Part shown: piece by piece, positions 1-13,100 of the stretch
Numbering within the stretch: position 1 is the stretch's first letter
How the letters are laid out: every line of letters begins with the position of its first letter
NCBI RefSeq assembly: GCF_045679555.1
Contig: NC_092090.1
Coordinates: forward strand, 33,348,093 to 33,412,092
DNA length: 64,000 nt
Reading direction: 5' to 3'
Source of the DNA: Salvelinus alpinus
Taxonomy: Eukaryota > Chordata > Actinopteri > Salmoniformes > Salmonidae
The notes under the pieces: model-generated
What the model was told of the DNA's origin: nothing
What the model saw: the letters and a program-made list of their open reading frames with translations, nothing else
Database searches by the model: none
Made by a program: the position numbers and the translations under genes

Positions 1-521
1 GTATTCGTTCAAGTGTGCCTGGAACAATTAGGATGCTACACTAACTCCAACAGAATACAGAACTCACTTTTAAACAGAAGGATCATGAAAAATAAGTTAC
101 GATTTGTTCATCTTAATTCTCAATGATTGGACTGTCTCTTCGAATACTCTTCGAATATTTGCTGTGCTTTCTATTGGTCTTTTTCCATTCGGAGTCTGTC
201 CCCTTACATGAACACAGAAAAACAGAAACACTCCTCCAGTCACCTTAACATAGAGAGTGGATAGGAGGCAACACTAATGCATTCAAATCAATTTGGTGAC
301 ATAAGTCCTCTGCTGGCTAAGACCCACGGCTGCAGGACTGATCTGATGACGGCTACAGAACACAAGCCGACTACGTGAGCGGGGTGAGAAGTGTGCTCAG
401 GAAGATGAGCAAACAGGAGAAACACGGATGACCAAAGTAAGCAGCCCCAAGTCATTGGGGGCTATATACTGTAGGTTAAGGCTTGGTGAGTAGGCTACAT
501 AGAGAAGCCCACAGGACCACA
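1..521. other. dhodh intron end, nothing recognised
   Basis: Lies downstream (gene direction) of the last visible dhodh exon. The next dhodh exon (beginning with LGIDGLIVTNTT-like sequence in vertebrates) was looked for and is not present, so it must lie left of the window. Confidence 0.6.
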
Positions 522-907
522 CTGACCCCTGTGTGGCTAGGCCTCTGACTGACCCCTGTGTGGCTAGGCCTCTGACTGACCCCTGTGTGGCTAGGCCTCT
601 GACTGACCCCTGTGTGGCTAGGCCTCTGACTGACCCCTGTGTGGCTAGGCCTCTGACTGACCCCTGTGTGGCTAGGCCTCTGACTGACCCCTGTGTGGCT
701 AGGCCTCTGACTGACCCCTGTGTGGCTAGGCCTCTGACTGACCCCTGTGTGGCTAGGCCTCTGACTGACCCCTGTGTGGCTAGGCCTCTGACTGACCCCT
801 GTGTGGCTAGGCCTCTGACTGACCCCTGTGTGGCTAGGCCTCTGACTGACCCCTGTGTGGCTAGGCCTCTGACTGACCCCTGTGTGGCTAGGCCTCTGAC
901 TGACCTC
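522..907. repeat. 27-bp minisatellite, about 14 units, beginning at a dhodh splice donor
   Basis: Nearly identical 27-bp units (plus strand: CTGACTGACCCCTGTG then TGGCTAGGCCT) run from about 522 to 907. The right edge is the dhodh donor at 905/904. On the minus strand the donor reads GAG|GTCAGTCAGAGGCC, and each unit contains GGG|GTCAGTCAGAGGCC, so the array repeats the first intron bases. Because 27 is divisible by three, long artefactual open frames with 9-residue repeats occur on both strands; they are not genes. Confidence 0.95.
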
Positions 908-3900
908 TGTGACCACATCAGCAATGTCCTGCTTATCCTGGGCGTTGAGGTCAGGGGCAATCTTTACCAGTACAGGTGGCCTGCTCCCCCCCTGTAGGGC
1001 ATCACGCTCCTTCAGCACCTGGATGGGAGAGGGGGGAGGTGGAACGGGGGGGACAGGAGGGTACAGGGATACACACGAGCCACCACAGACACACAATCAA
1101 TAAGATCCATCACATCCACACAGGTCAATGAGATTTAACAATGTACAGCACAACACGGAGACCAAACAAGAGCAATACAGTTGAGCAGTTGTTCCTAAGG
1201 TTAATCGTGTTCAATCCAAACAGCGCTATGCTGTACTTGCTTGTGTGATGTGTATGTTGTCTAATGGGAAGTCAATTATCTTTTGACATAGAAATCTATA
1301 TGAAAGCTCACCGGCTATATCAATAAAAGTTGAACAGAACTGAACAGAAACACCAGACTTCAATAAAGGAAAAGTTGCAACAACATGCTCTCTGGAAAGC
1401 CAACGATACTGTCAACATAAAATAAATAACATGTATGATATCACATCTGAGTGTGACATCCTGGTTAAATAAAGGATAAATAAATCACATCTAGGCCAGT
1501 CAAAAATTGCCAGCCACTGACCTTGTACAGCAGTTGTCGCAGTTCCCCTTTCCCCTGCAGGTCCCTGAGGCCTGGGGTGTTGGGGCTGCTCACGTTCACC
1601 ACCAGGTAATCAGCCAGAGGGCCCAGCGTACGCACCCCCTCCAGGTAGTCTGCCGCTGCATCCTGCGACAGCTTGTTCTTTCCCAGGTTGATGCCCAGGG
1701 GCAGGCCAGCTAAAAACACACAGACAACAGGATATATTCCGGTTATGAGTCCCTGGGAGAGGTTAAGGTCAGAATATAAATAGAATGCCAGCGACTGAAT
1801 TAATGAGAATACATTGTCCGCAAGCGTCGACTGCGTCACGAGCGTTTAGTGCATCAAATTACGCCTCGATAACACCAACAGCGTCATTGCATTTTGGTAC
1901 ACCAGAAGTACCTGCATTTCCAATGGAACGCTGTGTTCGCCTTGCAGCATTGAGTTGCAGAGGCAGTTGCAGTGCGCTCTGTGTGGCGCATAAGTTGGAT
2001 ATATCGAACGTATGCATCAAACTGTATGCGTTGACAGAGATGGTAGGCGAAGGTGAACGTTGCACACGTATCCAGATGATACTGCGTGCCATTTTGGGCA
2101 ACACCCCTGTCGGTGTGATCGAGGCATTAAAAGCAAGTACATTTTTCTCGCGTCGACGCGGAGCAATGCAGGTGAAATTAGCTGATAAATTGTAAAAAAT
2201 ATATATATAATAATTGACTGCTGGTGAACGCATTAAAAAGTGTCTATTTAGTGTTCATAAGTTTAACTGCGCGCCAACATTATGTAGGCTGGTGCTTATG
2301 AAAAACGGTGTAGTAATGCATGAACGCAACGACATTCTACATTTAGAAACTGGATTTGGTTTCGGGAATGATATATCACGTGAACAACAGTATCACGGTT
2401 GTTGCTTACAGCCGATTGGATTGAAATACAGCTGAAACAACGTGCATGGTTAGCGAGTGCCTTGGTTTAAATGAATCAAATCTGTTCCAGAGATTGAATG
2501 GGTTTTTGGTACAAAGGGAATTTGAGGAATTGTTACGCTCTTCCCTACTTCGCTAAGTAAAGTTGTATGGTTAAAAAGGTCAATTGGGTTGTAGGCTATG
2601 GTTTATCTGACAAATAGACGACCTATTTGAAAGCAATACAGTGGCCTACCTGTTTTGATGTTGGGCATATAGTCTCTAGGCTACTATGGCTGGAAAACCT
2701 AGAATGAGGTAACTCAGATTTCAAGAGACTATACAACTGTTTATAAACCGCTTTCCATGACAATTACGGCTTAATAACTGGCTTACGTTACGTCGTTTAT
2801 GTGAATTAATGCTTGCCAGTCTCGCACAAGCAAATTCACGCCGTTGACGGACATCCCCCTTGTGATTTCGGCTTAATGTCCCAATCCAAATCAGTGGGGA
2901 ACATTTAGACATCCCCCTTGTGATTTCAGCTTAATGTCCCAATCCAAATCAGTGGGGAACATTTAGACATCCCCCTTGTGATTTCAGCTTAATGTCCCAA
3001 TCCAAATCAGTGGGGAACATTTAGACATCCCCCTTGTGATTTCAGCTTAATGTCCCAATCCAAATCAGTGGGGAACATTTAGACATCCCCCTTGTGATTT
3101 CGGCTTAATGTCCCAATCCAAATCAGTGGGGAACATTTAGACATCCCCCTTGTGATTTCGGCTTAATGTCCCAATCCAAATCAGTGGGGAACATTTAGAC
3201 ATCCCCCTTGTGATTTCGGCTTAATGTCCCAATCCAAATCAGTGGGGAACATTTATACATCCCCCTTGTGATTTCGGCTTAATGTCCCAATCCAAATCAG
3301 TGGGGAACATTTATACATCCCCCTTGTGATTTCGGCTTAATGTCCCAATCCAAATCAGTGGGGAACATTTATACATCCCCCTTGTGATTTCGGCTTAATG
3401 TCCCAATCCAAATCAGTGGGGAACATTTATACATCCCCCTTGTGATTTCGGCTTAATGTCCCAATCCAAATCAGTGGGGAACATTTAGACATCCCCCTTG
3501 TGATTTCGGCTTAATGTCCCAATCCAAATCAGTGGGGAACATTTAGACATCCCCCTTGTGATTTCGGCTTAATGTCCCAATCCAAATCAGTGGGGAACAT
3601 TTATACATCCCCCTTGTGATTTCGGCTTAATGTCCCAATCCAAATCAGTGGGGAACATTTAGACATCCCCCTTGTGATTTCGGCTTAATGTCCCAATCCA
3701 AATCAGTGGGGAACATTTAGACATCCCCCTTGTGATTTCGGCTTAATGTCCCAATCCAAATCAGTGGGGAACATTTTGTTGTAAATGCTCTATTTTACTG
3801 AAAACTAGAGAAATATGGCAAATTGAATTCAATCAAACTTGAAACAAACACTCTTCATCAACGATATAATGCAATGTTTTAAAAATACAAAGGTGAAAAA

Positions 3901-6900
3901 AACATTTCAGTCGTTTGCTTTTTGTCTGTCAATACAAGACAGTATAGGCAGGATTGACTCATTTGTAAGTGTTTATTAGCTGATCTGCCAGTGTGATTAG
4001 TATTAGGAATGCCTCTCTGAGCCAGGGTAAAGGGAATCTCCATATAAAAATACAGGCAGAGGATTATAGTGTAGTGTAGTTGCCTGAGACACTTGTCAGC
4101 TCACTGTCCAACCCATCTATCAGTCTGACAGACAGGACAGAAACATGAGTTATGTCTCTAGTACCTTTAGTCAGCTCTACCTGGGTGCCTTCTCTTGCCT
4201 TTAGTCTCTCCCGTGCTGCTGCAAGACCACAGCTGTTGAACCCATATCTGAAACATACCCACAAGAGGTTAAGTTCATGTAACACACAAAAATCTAAACA
4301 TTTGCCAAAAAAAGCAACCATAAGCAATTTAGGATTCATTCCTTTATCATGCCATTATGATACAGTACGTGTTAATCCCTGATTTTCTAGGGTGCACATT
4401 CAATTCATTTGACTACTAAAATACATGATACATGAAATCCTGATGTGTTTTTTGGCAAAATAATTGCAGTCAGTTGAGTAAAACTGTAATAAACACCACC
4501 ATAAGGAAATGAGGCCTTTAATCATCTAATGCACTCATCTTGACTTTTAACTTCTGGGAAGCTGTATTGTTGTACACTGAGGAGTGAAAGAAGCACTCCG
4601 GGCATATTATTATACAAGGGGCTTGTTAGTCTGAGCATCTCACATCCCTGCATATCATACATGCTAAATTGAATTAATCATATTGATTCGAGATATACAA
4701 AGACTTATTGTAATTTACTAACTACATTAAATACAAGACAAACAACTTGGATACATCCACAGTGAGCTCCAAAAGTATTGGGACAGTGATACATTTTCTG
4801 TTGTTTTGGCTCTGTACTCCAGCGTTTTGGATTTGAATTGATATAAAAAGCACTTTTTGTATATAGTCCCCCCATTTTAGGGGACCAAAAGTATTGGGAC
4901 AAATTCACTTACATGTGTATTAAAGTAGTAAAAAGTTAAGTATTTGGTCCCAGACTCATAGCACGCAAATACTACATCAAGCTTGTTACTCTACAAATTT
5001 TTGGGATGCAATTGGTGTTTTTTTGGGGGTTTTGTTTCAGATTATTTTTTGCCCAAGAGAATTGAATGGTAAATTGTTTGTGTGCATCTATAAATTGTTG
5101 CTAGTTTGTGTATGTTTGCAACTGGTTTGGATTTATTCATTTTTTAAGAGAAGATAAAACTTAAAAGAAATTAATGTAAAATAAATGTATTGTGGCATTT
5201 TTGAGTCACTGTTATTGTAAACACTTCTAAGTTAATGTGGATGCTACCATAATTACGGACAATCCTGTATGAATCATGAATAATGATGAACGAGAAAGAC
5301 GCACAAATATTATAACCTCTCACTATTACAATAGCAGGTGAGGTTAGCAGTTAGCATTTGGGGGGGGGGGGGGTGCCGCCAAAGTGACAAAATACACAAT
5401 TTACCATAATTTCTGTTGGGCACAAAATAATGTGTGAAACACAACCAAAACAAACAGCAAATGCATCCAACAAATTTGTAGTCACAAGCTTGATGCTGTC
5501 ATTGCATTATATGAATACGGAACTAAATACTTAACTTTTTACTACTTTAATACACATAAGTGAATTTTTCCTAAAATGTTTGGTTTCCTAAAATAGGGAG
5601 ACTATGAGCAAAAAGTGCTCTAATTACTAAACGGTTCACCCGATATGGATAAAAATTCCCTCAAATTAAAGCTGACATATCATTCCAAAGTACTGGAGTA
5701 CAGAGCCAAAACATTTTTTTAAATGGTGCTGTCTCAATACTTTGAGCTCACTGTATAAGCCCTACTGTTGTTGTTCTAGGGCAGTGTTAACATCAGTCAG
5801 TCTGTAAAATTTGCTATTCAAAACACTTAAGAAAATCACAGAAACGTATCACCCTCATCCCTGAAGAAATGGGATGGCTCTGGATATTCTTTCAGTGGTA
5901 TGCTCTTAAATGTTTAGAACAAATGTCAAGCAAGCATAGACAGCCATGACAAAATGCACACTTCTTTATCGTATAGCAATTATTTACAAATACTTTAATA
6001 TATGGATTTACATTTGGATCTGGGATGCTTTTTCCTGAACTGAGGATTAACTTCTCTGACAACCAATGTCCCTTCATATACGCAAAGTAGTGTGTTCTAA
6101 CAACTCATGAATATGTATGTTCGTGCCTTGGCATCTCATTTCACAGCACTTTTCAGAGAATGAAAGCGAGCGCAACGAGGTAGCAGTGTAACACCCTGAT
6201 AACATTCATTTGGCTCCTTCATTTCAGTGTGAAGAAGCTGTGCTACAACAAAGATAAAAGGGAATTCATATTGTAGTCTGTCACTAGTCTCAATGTTAAA
6301 AAAAAGTGAAATGTGTAGGTGGCAGGCTTATTCCCTTTGAACAGAGTGGAGAATGACAAAATAAACTACCTGTGATGTCTCTGTTCGCTGCCGTTTGACA
6401 CAGAATTCACAAGCTAAAAACATTTGTCTATAATGAATGACAGTCAGCCATGCCATGGTTCAGTAGCCATGTCTTATTCATTCAAAACCGTACCGGTTGA
6501 TGACCGCCTGGTCAGTGGTCAGTCTGAACACACGTGGTTTGGGGTTCCCCTCCTGGGGTTTGGGGGTGATGGTCCCCACCTCCACGAAGCCAAAGCCTAG
6601 TCTATACAGCCCGTCAACAGCCTCCCCATGCTTGTCAAATCCTGCTGCTATCCCTATGGGGTTCTTGAACTTACGGCCCATGACGTTCACTTCCTGGAAT
6701 AAGAAGTAACAACACCAGGTTAAAATTTTGCCTAAATTCCATGGAAGTACACAGTGACCAAAAGAACAGTTACAACTTCGACTAAAAATGTTTAAAATGA
6801 GATTTGACTAGCTAGGGTGAGTCGAGACAGTGGGAGTGAAGGTTCTCAAACAAAGCATACATTCCGTTCTAATCTTACACCAGCACAAAGGCAATTCAGT

Positions 6901-7661
6901 GTAAGCAAGGAGAGTGAAAACACCCAACAGGAATGAACCTAGCCTGGTTAAACCAGACTAAACATAGCAAAATCTGTTTGCATGCCAGACTAGAGGACAC
7001 CTCCTCCCACACTGACCAGTGATGCTGGGTCCCTGTAGCGGTTCAGAGGCACCAGACCCAGGCCGATTAACCTCACAGCCATGACATGGGCTGTCTCTGC
7101 TCCCACAATCCTCTGCAACAAGGGCATGAGCTGGTTGGTGTAGAAGCGCTCATCTCCCACAGCAGTGAGGTAGGAGACAAACAGGATGCTGCCGGACCCT
7201 ATGATCTTCACTGCGTCCTCCAGACGCTGCAAAGAAAAATAAAACAATGTGATGGGAATAAACTGAAATATGATGCATACTGTTGTTGAAGCACAGGTGA
7301 ACTGAGGGGTGTTTCAATTATTTTTCTATTACTAGATGACAGAGAGTGATCCAGAATCCAGTGGGTATACTTCAGCATGCCTGAGTCTGTCTAGTCATTC
7401 AGGATTCAGCAACAGTTAACTAGCTTACCACTTCACAGAGTCTGGTTACATGAACACGCTAACGTTAGCTAGCTAGCCACAGGGTAGCAAGCTAAGTTAG
7501 CTAGCTCACTTCATTCAACAACACTCTGATTGTAGAAGCTAACGTGAAGTGGCTACTGTCCAGTTTCGCTTACCAAATAGTAAAAACATTGTTCATGACA
7601 AATACAAACCATTAAAACATCACAGTTTCATCAATGATGTTACCTTCAGTTGTCCCGCCAT
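905..7661 (-). CDS. dhodh: dihydroorotate dehydrogenase (quinone), mitochondrial; 5' six exons, 3' end outside window
   Basis: DHODH oxidises dihydroorotate to orotate at the inner mitochondrial membrane, passing electrons from FMN to ubiquinone (fourth step of pyrimidine synthesis). Coding exons on the minus strand, in gene order: 7661-7644 (MAGQLK), 7226-7017, 6693-6494, 4247-4165, 1709-1522 and 1018-905. All junctions are GT-AG and phases add up, giving 271 codons. The second exon encodes the N-terminal membrane helix ([17 protein letters not shown]). Then come [49 protein letters not shown] (the region of the catalytic serine in class 2 enzymes) and LVKIAPDL, all matching the vertebrate family. 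The Arg codon at 6494/4247 is split by the intron. About 120 C-terminal residues are expected left of base 1. No lesion was seen in the exons present. Its introns are repeat-rich, and the last visible donor opens directly into a minisatellite. The start ATG lies 620 bp from that of the divergent pkd1l3-like gene. Confidence 0.95.
1863..2125. repeat. unclassified element with inverted ends in a dhodh intron
   Basis: GCCTCGATAACACCAACAG at 1863-1881 is matched in inverted orientation at 2107-2125 with 17 of 19 bases identical. The intervening sequence is GC-richer than the surrounding intron and stays open in frames on both strands (roughly 1785-2195 plus, 1859-2233 minus), with no recognisable protein. 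It resembles a repeat common in salmonid introns, probably a small non-autonomous DNA element. Family assignment is not possible by eye. Confidence 0.5.
2851..3775. repeat. 58-bp tandem array, about 16 units
   Basis: Sixteen head-to-tail copies of a 58-bp unit (begins ACATCCCCCTTGTGATTTC, ends GTGGGGAACATTTAG or TTTAT). Units differ mainly at two positions: cAGC versus cGGC, and tttAG versus tttAT. The variants occur in runs of neighbouring units, as expected from unequal exchange or slippage of blocks. It lies in the dhodh intron between exons 1709-1522 and 4247-4165. Confidence 0.95.
4760..5753. mobile_element. non-autonomous Tc1/mariner-like element with about 230-bp inverted repeats
   Basis: The left end CAGTGAGCTCCAAAAGTATT at 4760 is mirrored by AATACTTTGAGCTCACTG ending at 5753, followed by TA. 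The arms continue inward for roughly 230 bp (shared blocks: GTACTCCAG near 4811 against CTGGAGTACAG near 5693, AAGTATTTAGTTC and TTTTTACTACTTTAATACAC). The interior is AT-rich and has no transposase frame. A 13-G run lies at about 5360. The element sits in a dhodh intron. Confidence 0.75.
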
Positions 7662-8280
7662 GGATGTTACATCACTTTGCAAATGTCTGGAAGCATTTCT
7701 CTCACATTGCCCCGAGAACCACTTCCTGAATGTAATCTCACGATACTTCAAAGGCAGCTATGAACATGTCAAGTCAGAGTTCAATGATGATTCTGCAAGA
7801 TAAACATTACAATTTGTTATGATTAATATAATAAATGAATATGAGTAAGACAAAGGACTCATTAGTAACTATAGTAATTCACTGAGTAAATTAGCACAAA
7901 TAAGATCAAATAAAATGGCAGATGTTAAAGATGAAGGGATAGTGTATGAGCCTAAATTAATTTCATAAGCCAATTGAAAACCAAAGATGTATTGTTACAA
8001 CCCTGCTCAATATTAGGCCTTGGCTACATCAAATTGACTTGTAAAGTGGAGTAGATTGAGAAAGGTTTTTCTTCTAAATTTCTACCCTTGAGTGACGTAA
8101 AGGAACTTTTTCACTTTGCATGTTGTTTGAGTGTCTGTAGTGATTTTCCTAATGTAGTAAGAGTGTATTCACAGTTTTTCGAAAGAAAGCTTTATAATTT
8201 CCATAAGATGGGCAGTGTGCCTTTCTTCCAAGAGCAGTACTTGTTGCAGTTTGTAGGCTACCATAGCTCTACCATCTATA
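7662..8280. promoter_or_regulatory. head-to-head intergenic interval between dhodh and pkd1l3-like
   Basis: These 619 bp separate the two divergent start codons. They should contain the 5' leader of dhodh and the leader and promoter of the pkd1l3-like gene. The first dhodh intron, just left, holds CTAGCTAACGTTAGCTAG-type motifs common in teleost 5' flanks. No TATA box or CpG-dense core was recognised with confidence, and no coding exon was found. Confidence 0.5.
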
Positions 8281-10144
8281 ATGGATTTGTTCATACGAGT
8301 CTCTTTGTTTTTGTGGATTTCTGTGGGGATTGTATCTACGGCCAGTACAGCATGCAATGAAGAGGATGCAGATAATGCCACTTCAATAAAATTCAAACAT
8401 GTGTTCGGGAATTTGGCCTATGAGTTTTCTCAAAAGCCAAAGAGCTGGTATCAAGCCCAGGAGTCCTGCAAGGAGCGAGGAGGGAAACTTCTGATGGCCC
8501 TGAATTGCAAGACTAAGAGCATCCTTCAGGACTTCTCAAAAGAAAGACACACAAAAAACCTCACTTGGTGGGTGGCTACGGGGGTGTTAGGGCAGTACCA
8601 GGGGCCGGTGATCGGTGAGTAAAAATACTGGTAACCCACTCGAAAATACTAGTAAACCACTCTATACTATGGTTCCAGGGCTGCTCTGTGTCTTTTGAAT
8701 AGGTTTTGTTAGACACTGATTTCTCTATAGCTGTAATTGAAAAATTATTGGTCAATCTGCTGTAACTACATCCATTTTTGGACTTATAAATAAAAAATAT
8801 GTACCCATTGATTCCTGAAGAATATAACTTATAAATGCCTCATGAGCTCAGTTCAAGTGTCGTACCCCGTCAGAACCCAAAATATAAGCTTGTTTGACTC
8901 CAATGTTTTAAACAAACTAAATGTAAACAAACACTTTATAGCCTCAAAACATGTTTAAACTATAATGTTGTTATCATGGACGGTCAATCCTTGCATTCAT
9001 AGCCCTCTCTATGAACGGGGCACAGATATCAGTTCAATGTCAAGTTTTGATTTACATTTGGTTGAGTTGGTTGAGTTGTCAACTAACATGAATTCAACAA
9101 CAAAAATTCACCATGTCGTTGAGTATATATATTTATTTATACCTTAACTAGGCAAGTAAGTTAAGAACAAATTCTTATTTTCAAAGACAGCCTAAGAACA
9201 GTGGGTTAACTGCCTTGTTCAGGGGCAGAACAACATATTTTTACCTTGCCAGCTTGGGGATTCGATCTTGCAACCTTTCGGTTACTAGTCCAACACTCTA
9301 ACCGACTGATCCCTAAGCTACCTGCCGCCCCAATGTTAAAAGTTGGGTGAAAAAAATAAGAACATTTCCTTATATTAATTACTTAAAAAAAAAATCCAAT
9401 CAGTTTTCTACATTGATTCAACTTCATCACATGACATTCTTTTGTTTTAATGATGTGGGAACAACATTGGTTCAACCAGTTTTTGCCCAGTGGGTACATT
9501 TCTCCAGCCCCATCCCTCAGCTTTTTAGTGAAACAATGGCGGGGAGTATGCTTTGTTATTCTTTCAATGGCTGATTGCCTCTTTAGGCCCTCTGTGAACC
9601 ATGAACATTAAATTGATTTTCTAATTAAATGATAAAGTTGAGTCATCTTAATTAAGCCACTGCTTATGGTCTTGATGGAATTCCTGAGCTATACAGAGGC
9701 CATTTGTAAATGACAACTACCATGTACGAAGCACATCTTCACTATTGATCGCTTATCAGTGTCAAATGATGTCAGCAAAATCCATTCTTTTCATAAGCTC
9801 ATTTAACATATTTCCACCAGTCTTGGAACATCATAGCCATAGGGAAAGCTTAGAACCAAGCTTTCACACTTGATCCAACAGCTATGATATAAGGACATTT
9901 GAAATGATACATTGTTGTTGGAAAACAGAATATTAAAATAACAGTATTGTATGGGAAATAGTACATTTCATAGCTTTTCAATAATTGTTTCATTTGTCTG
10001 TAGTTAATAATGCTACTGGAGAGAATGGTGCTTCTAAGGGGAATGGGAGTACCCCACTCCTCTGCACCTATGTGATGATGGATCCCTTTCAGCTGGTGAC
10101 CTCAACCAACTGCAGTGCCTGGCGGGGCTACCTCTGCACCCTGG
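8281..10144 (+). other. signal peptide and C-type lectin-like domain exons of pkd1l3-like
   Basis: The first exon opens with a hydrophobic leader ([20 protein letters not shown]). It is followed by the start of a lectin fold: [16 protein letters not shown] and TWWVATG. The second exon supplies the C-terminal half: [19 protein letters not shown]. The cysteine pattern fits the fold, but no EPN/QPD or WND calcium-site motif is visible, so calcium-dependent sugar binding is doubtful. Confidence 0.75.
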
Positions 10145-13100
10145 GTACAGCACCTTCGCTAACCCCATTTTAACATGTTTTAAAAAAGACTGTGTCCTGA
10201 TCCTTATTGTAAGCAGATATGCTGCAACGTTTTCCTTCATTATTTAGTGTAGAGGCCTGAATGATATCCTGCATGACATCTGTGCTGTATAATTCTTGTT
10301 CTACAGATTTGAATGTATCTGCAAATCCATCAAATAGTATGGTAAGTGACTTTTATTAATGGCCTTTATCCATGGTTGTAATTCTATGGTGTAGTGTCAG
10401 TAAAGTTATTATCAATATGAATGGTTCTTGTTGACTTTCGTAGGACAAACAGGGAGCAAGTGGCAAATCAAGACACTGGAGAAGCCATCAAATTAAAGTC
10501 AACCGTGAGTTTGTTTGGCAAGTTTGTTTCACAGTTTCAACCATTCATGTACTTCCATGAACTAAACGTCTCTCTCCCTCGCTCTCTCTCTCTCCCTCTC
10601 TCTCTTATCCTATAGGTATGTCAAGGAGTCTGTCAAGCATGGAGAATCAGGTGACCAACATGGACATGCTCCTCAAGGTCAGAAATGCTGCTGTGTTAAA
10701 AGTGCAGTGTGACACATATTTCAAACTCTTTTTGTTATCAAAGCATTAACACAATTATAGTTTTCAGTGGTTGGGAGTTTGCGGCCATATCCTCTGTTTT
10801 GTTTCAGGAGGCTCAACTGGAACTGGAAAGAATGGAAAAGGCTATAGGAGAGCCTACAGACGCCAATGGGGTAAAGTATCACAATGACGAAGGACATGTA
10901 ATGTAGTAAGATGGGTGTGGTCAGTGGAGTAGATGACAGCGTTTAGGGCCACTGGAACTTTCAGTCATAGTGCTCTCTCTCACCACAGAGATACATTATT
11001 ATCAAATCAGCAAACAGTGAATGTAATTAAATAAATCATACTGCTGTATCTGGTAAATTTGGGCCTAACCTGAACCTTCCCCCAACAGAAAAAGTACCTT
11101 GAGCTTCTGCTACAGGGAGCCCAGATGCTGTTTCCAAGTAATTTGAAATTAGACAACAGGACTGCTAGCATTATCATCAGCTGCGCTGGGGGAGTCATAC
11201 TCCTCAAAATGAAAAGATGTGGGGTGGACAGTGACACTAATGTGGTGGGTCAAGCAATGATAACTTTCATTATTCTAACATTAAAATGTAGGCCTACATA
11301 CTACTGTAAACCTATACATCTGTTTTTAGTTTGTGACATATGACAAAAGTGGAGTTCATTGAGAGTGCATTTCGCTGATGTTCTGCTGTCTTCGAACAGG
11401 ACAAGGAAATGTTTGATTTGGCCTTTGAGATTTATAAGGCAGTAAGCTTAGTAGTGACCACAGAATCTAATGAGCCCTTCTTCGTGAAGCACCCAACAGG
11501 CAGCATCTACCAGATCAGGTTAGTGTTTACAACCCGGAGCTCCTCCATCTCACTCATTGGTATAGCCTCCAATTCTACACTCTTAGAAAAAAGCGTTCTA
11601 AAAGGTTTTTTTTGCGGAGGGATAGGGTTCTACCAAGAACTGTTTTTGTCTGAAGAAACCTTTTTGAAAGACAGGGTTTTTTTGTAATGCAAATAGTTCT
11701 ACTTAGAACCTTTTTCATACTCATATCCGTTTATGGAAGAAAGGGTTATTTGATAATTGTTTGGAAGGCAAGGCAGATTCTTTGGAAGGCAAGGGTTCTA
11801 CATAGAACCCTTCTTTATCTGAATAAGCTTTATTATTGTAATTGTTTTTCTTTCAAACATTTTAACATCCAGAGTTTAAGTAATCCAATAAGTTTTAAAC
11901 TGTACCTTTATGGACATATTTGTGTATTTATCTGGTATTCCATTAATCATTTTACATAGACAGTACTGACATAATTGATATCTTTGCCATGATTTCTCTT
12001 TCAAATTAGTATTTTCTGTGATTTTATTGAGCAGAGAGTAGGAGAATAGAAGGGAGTCTGAGTGAACCAGCAGTGTACTGTATGGTTCACAGCAAATTTG
12101 ACCGTTTTTTCTAGTGTACATTTTTCAGTGTAACATTTCTAGTGTTGATTCAGGAGTTAAATGAATTTAACAATCAGTGGTGTAAAAGATCCCCAGTGTT
12201 GGTGTTAATAACCAGAGTTAAATAACATACATTTTCCTAAACAAATTGTGGGTGCAAGTTGTGGGTGACTAAAATTGCCAACCGTTGGATATCCTCACTC
12301 TGGCTGGATTCCTGGCTAAATTCCCAAGCTGTCCCTCATACCGTCACGGTCACCTAATCATCCCCAGTTTACAATTGGCTCTTTCATCTCTCTCCTCTCC
12401 CCTGTAACTGTTCCTCAGGTCGTTGCTGTAAATGAGAATGTGTTCTCAGTCAACTTACATGGTAAAATAACGGTAAATAAATAAATAAATAAATAAGAAC
12501 TGCACATCACTTTACAAGCCAGCATAATGTGTTCTGTAAACCAGGAGTTTCTTAACACCACTGTGTTAGGGTATAATTAAGCCCTCAAGAAAGGCCTTAT
12601 GATACGCTTAATGTTTTGTCATAAAGAGTTTAATTTTAAAGGATTATAAGACTGGTGGAAACGGTTAATTGGTTAATTGAGGGTTCTAGGAAGAACTCTT
12701 CAAATATATAACCCTTCATAGAGGGTTCTAGATAGAACCTTTAGAGGATAAAAGGGTTCTTGGTAGAACCCTTCAGAGGGTTCAAGGCAGAACCCTTCAT
12801 AGAGGGTTCTACCTAGCACCAAAAGGGGTTCCCCTATTGGAACAAACCAAAGAACCCTGTATGGTTCTACTTAGCACCTGTAAAACTACGCTTCTTGCTG
12901 TCCTCTACTTGAATGCGAGCCATCTGACTCTTGTCTCGTCTCCCTCAGCCTCACCCCATCACAAATGGATAACAAGGTTCTAGGGTCAGAGGACGATGCA
13001 TACATCAAGCTTCCATCTTTCTCTGCATTGCAGTCCTCGCTGGAAAACCACTCACTTGTTAATGTACAGGTCTGTACAATAAACAACATTGATGATGCTG

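Noticed and set aside
397..1103. Open frames with perfect 9-residue repeats on both strands
   Set aside because: They are produced by the 27-bp minisatellite, whose unit length is a multiple of three; only the part 1018-905 on the minus strand is a real exon.
1785..2233. Overlapping 136- and 124-codon frames
   Set aside because: They lie on both strands of an inverted-repeat element and show no recognisable domain.
2851..3775. CRISPR-like array
   Set aside because: Repeats are head-to-tail with no unique spacers, in a vertebrate intron.
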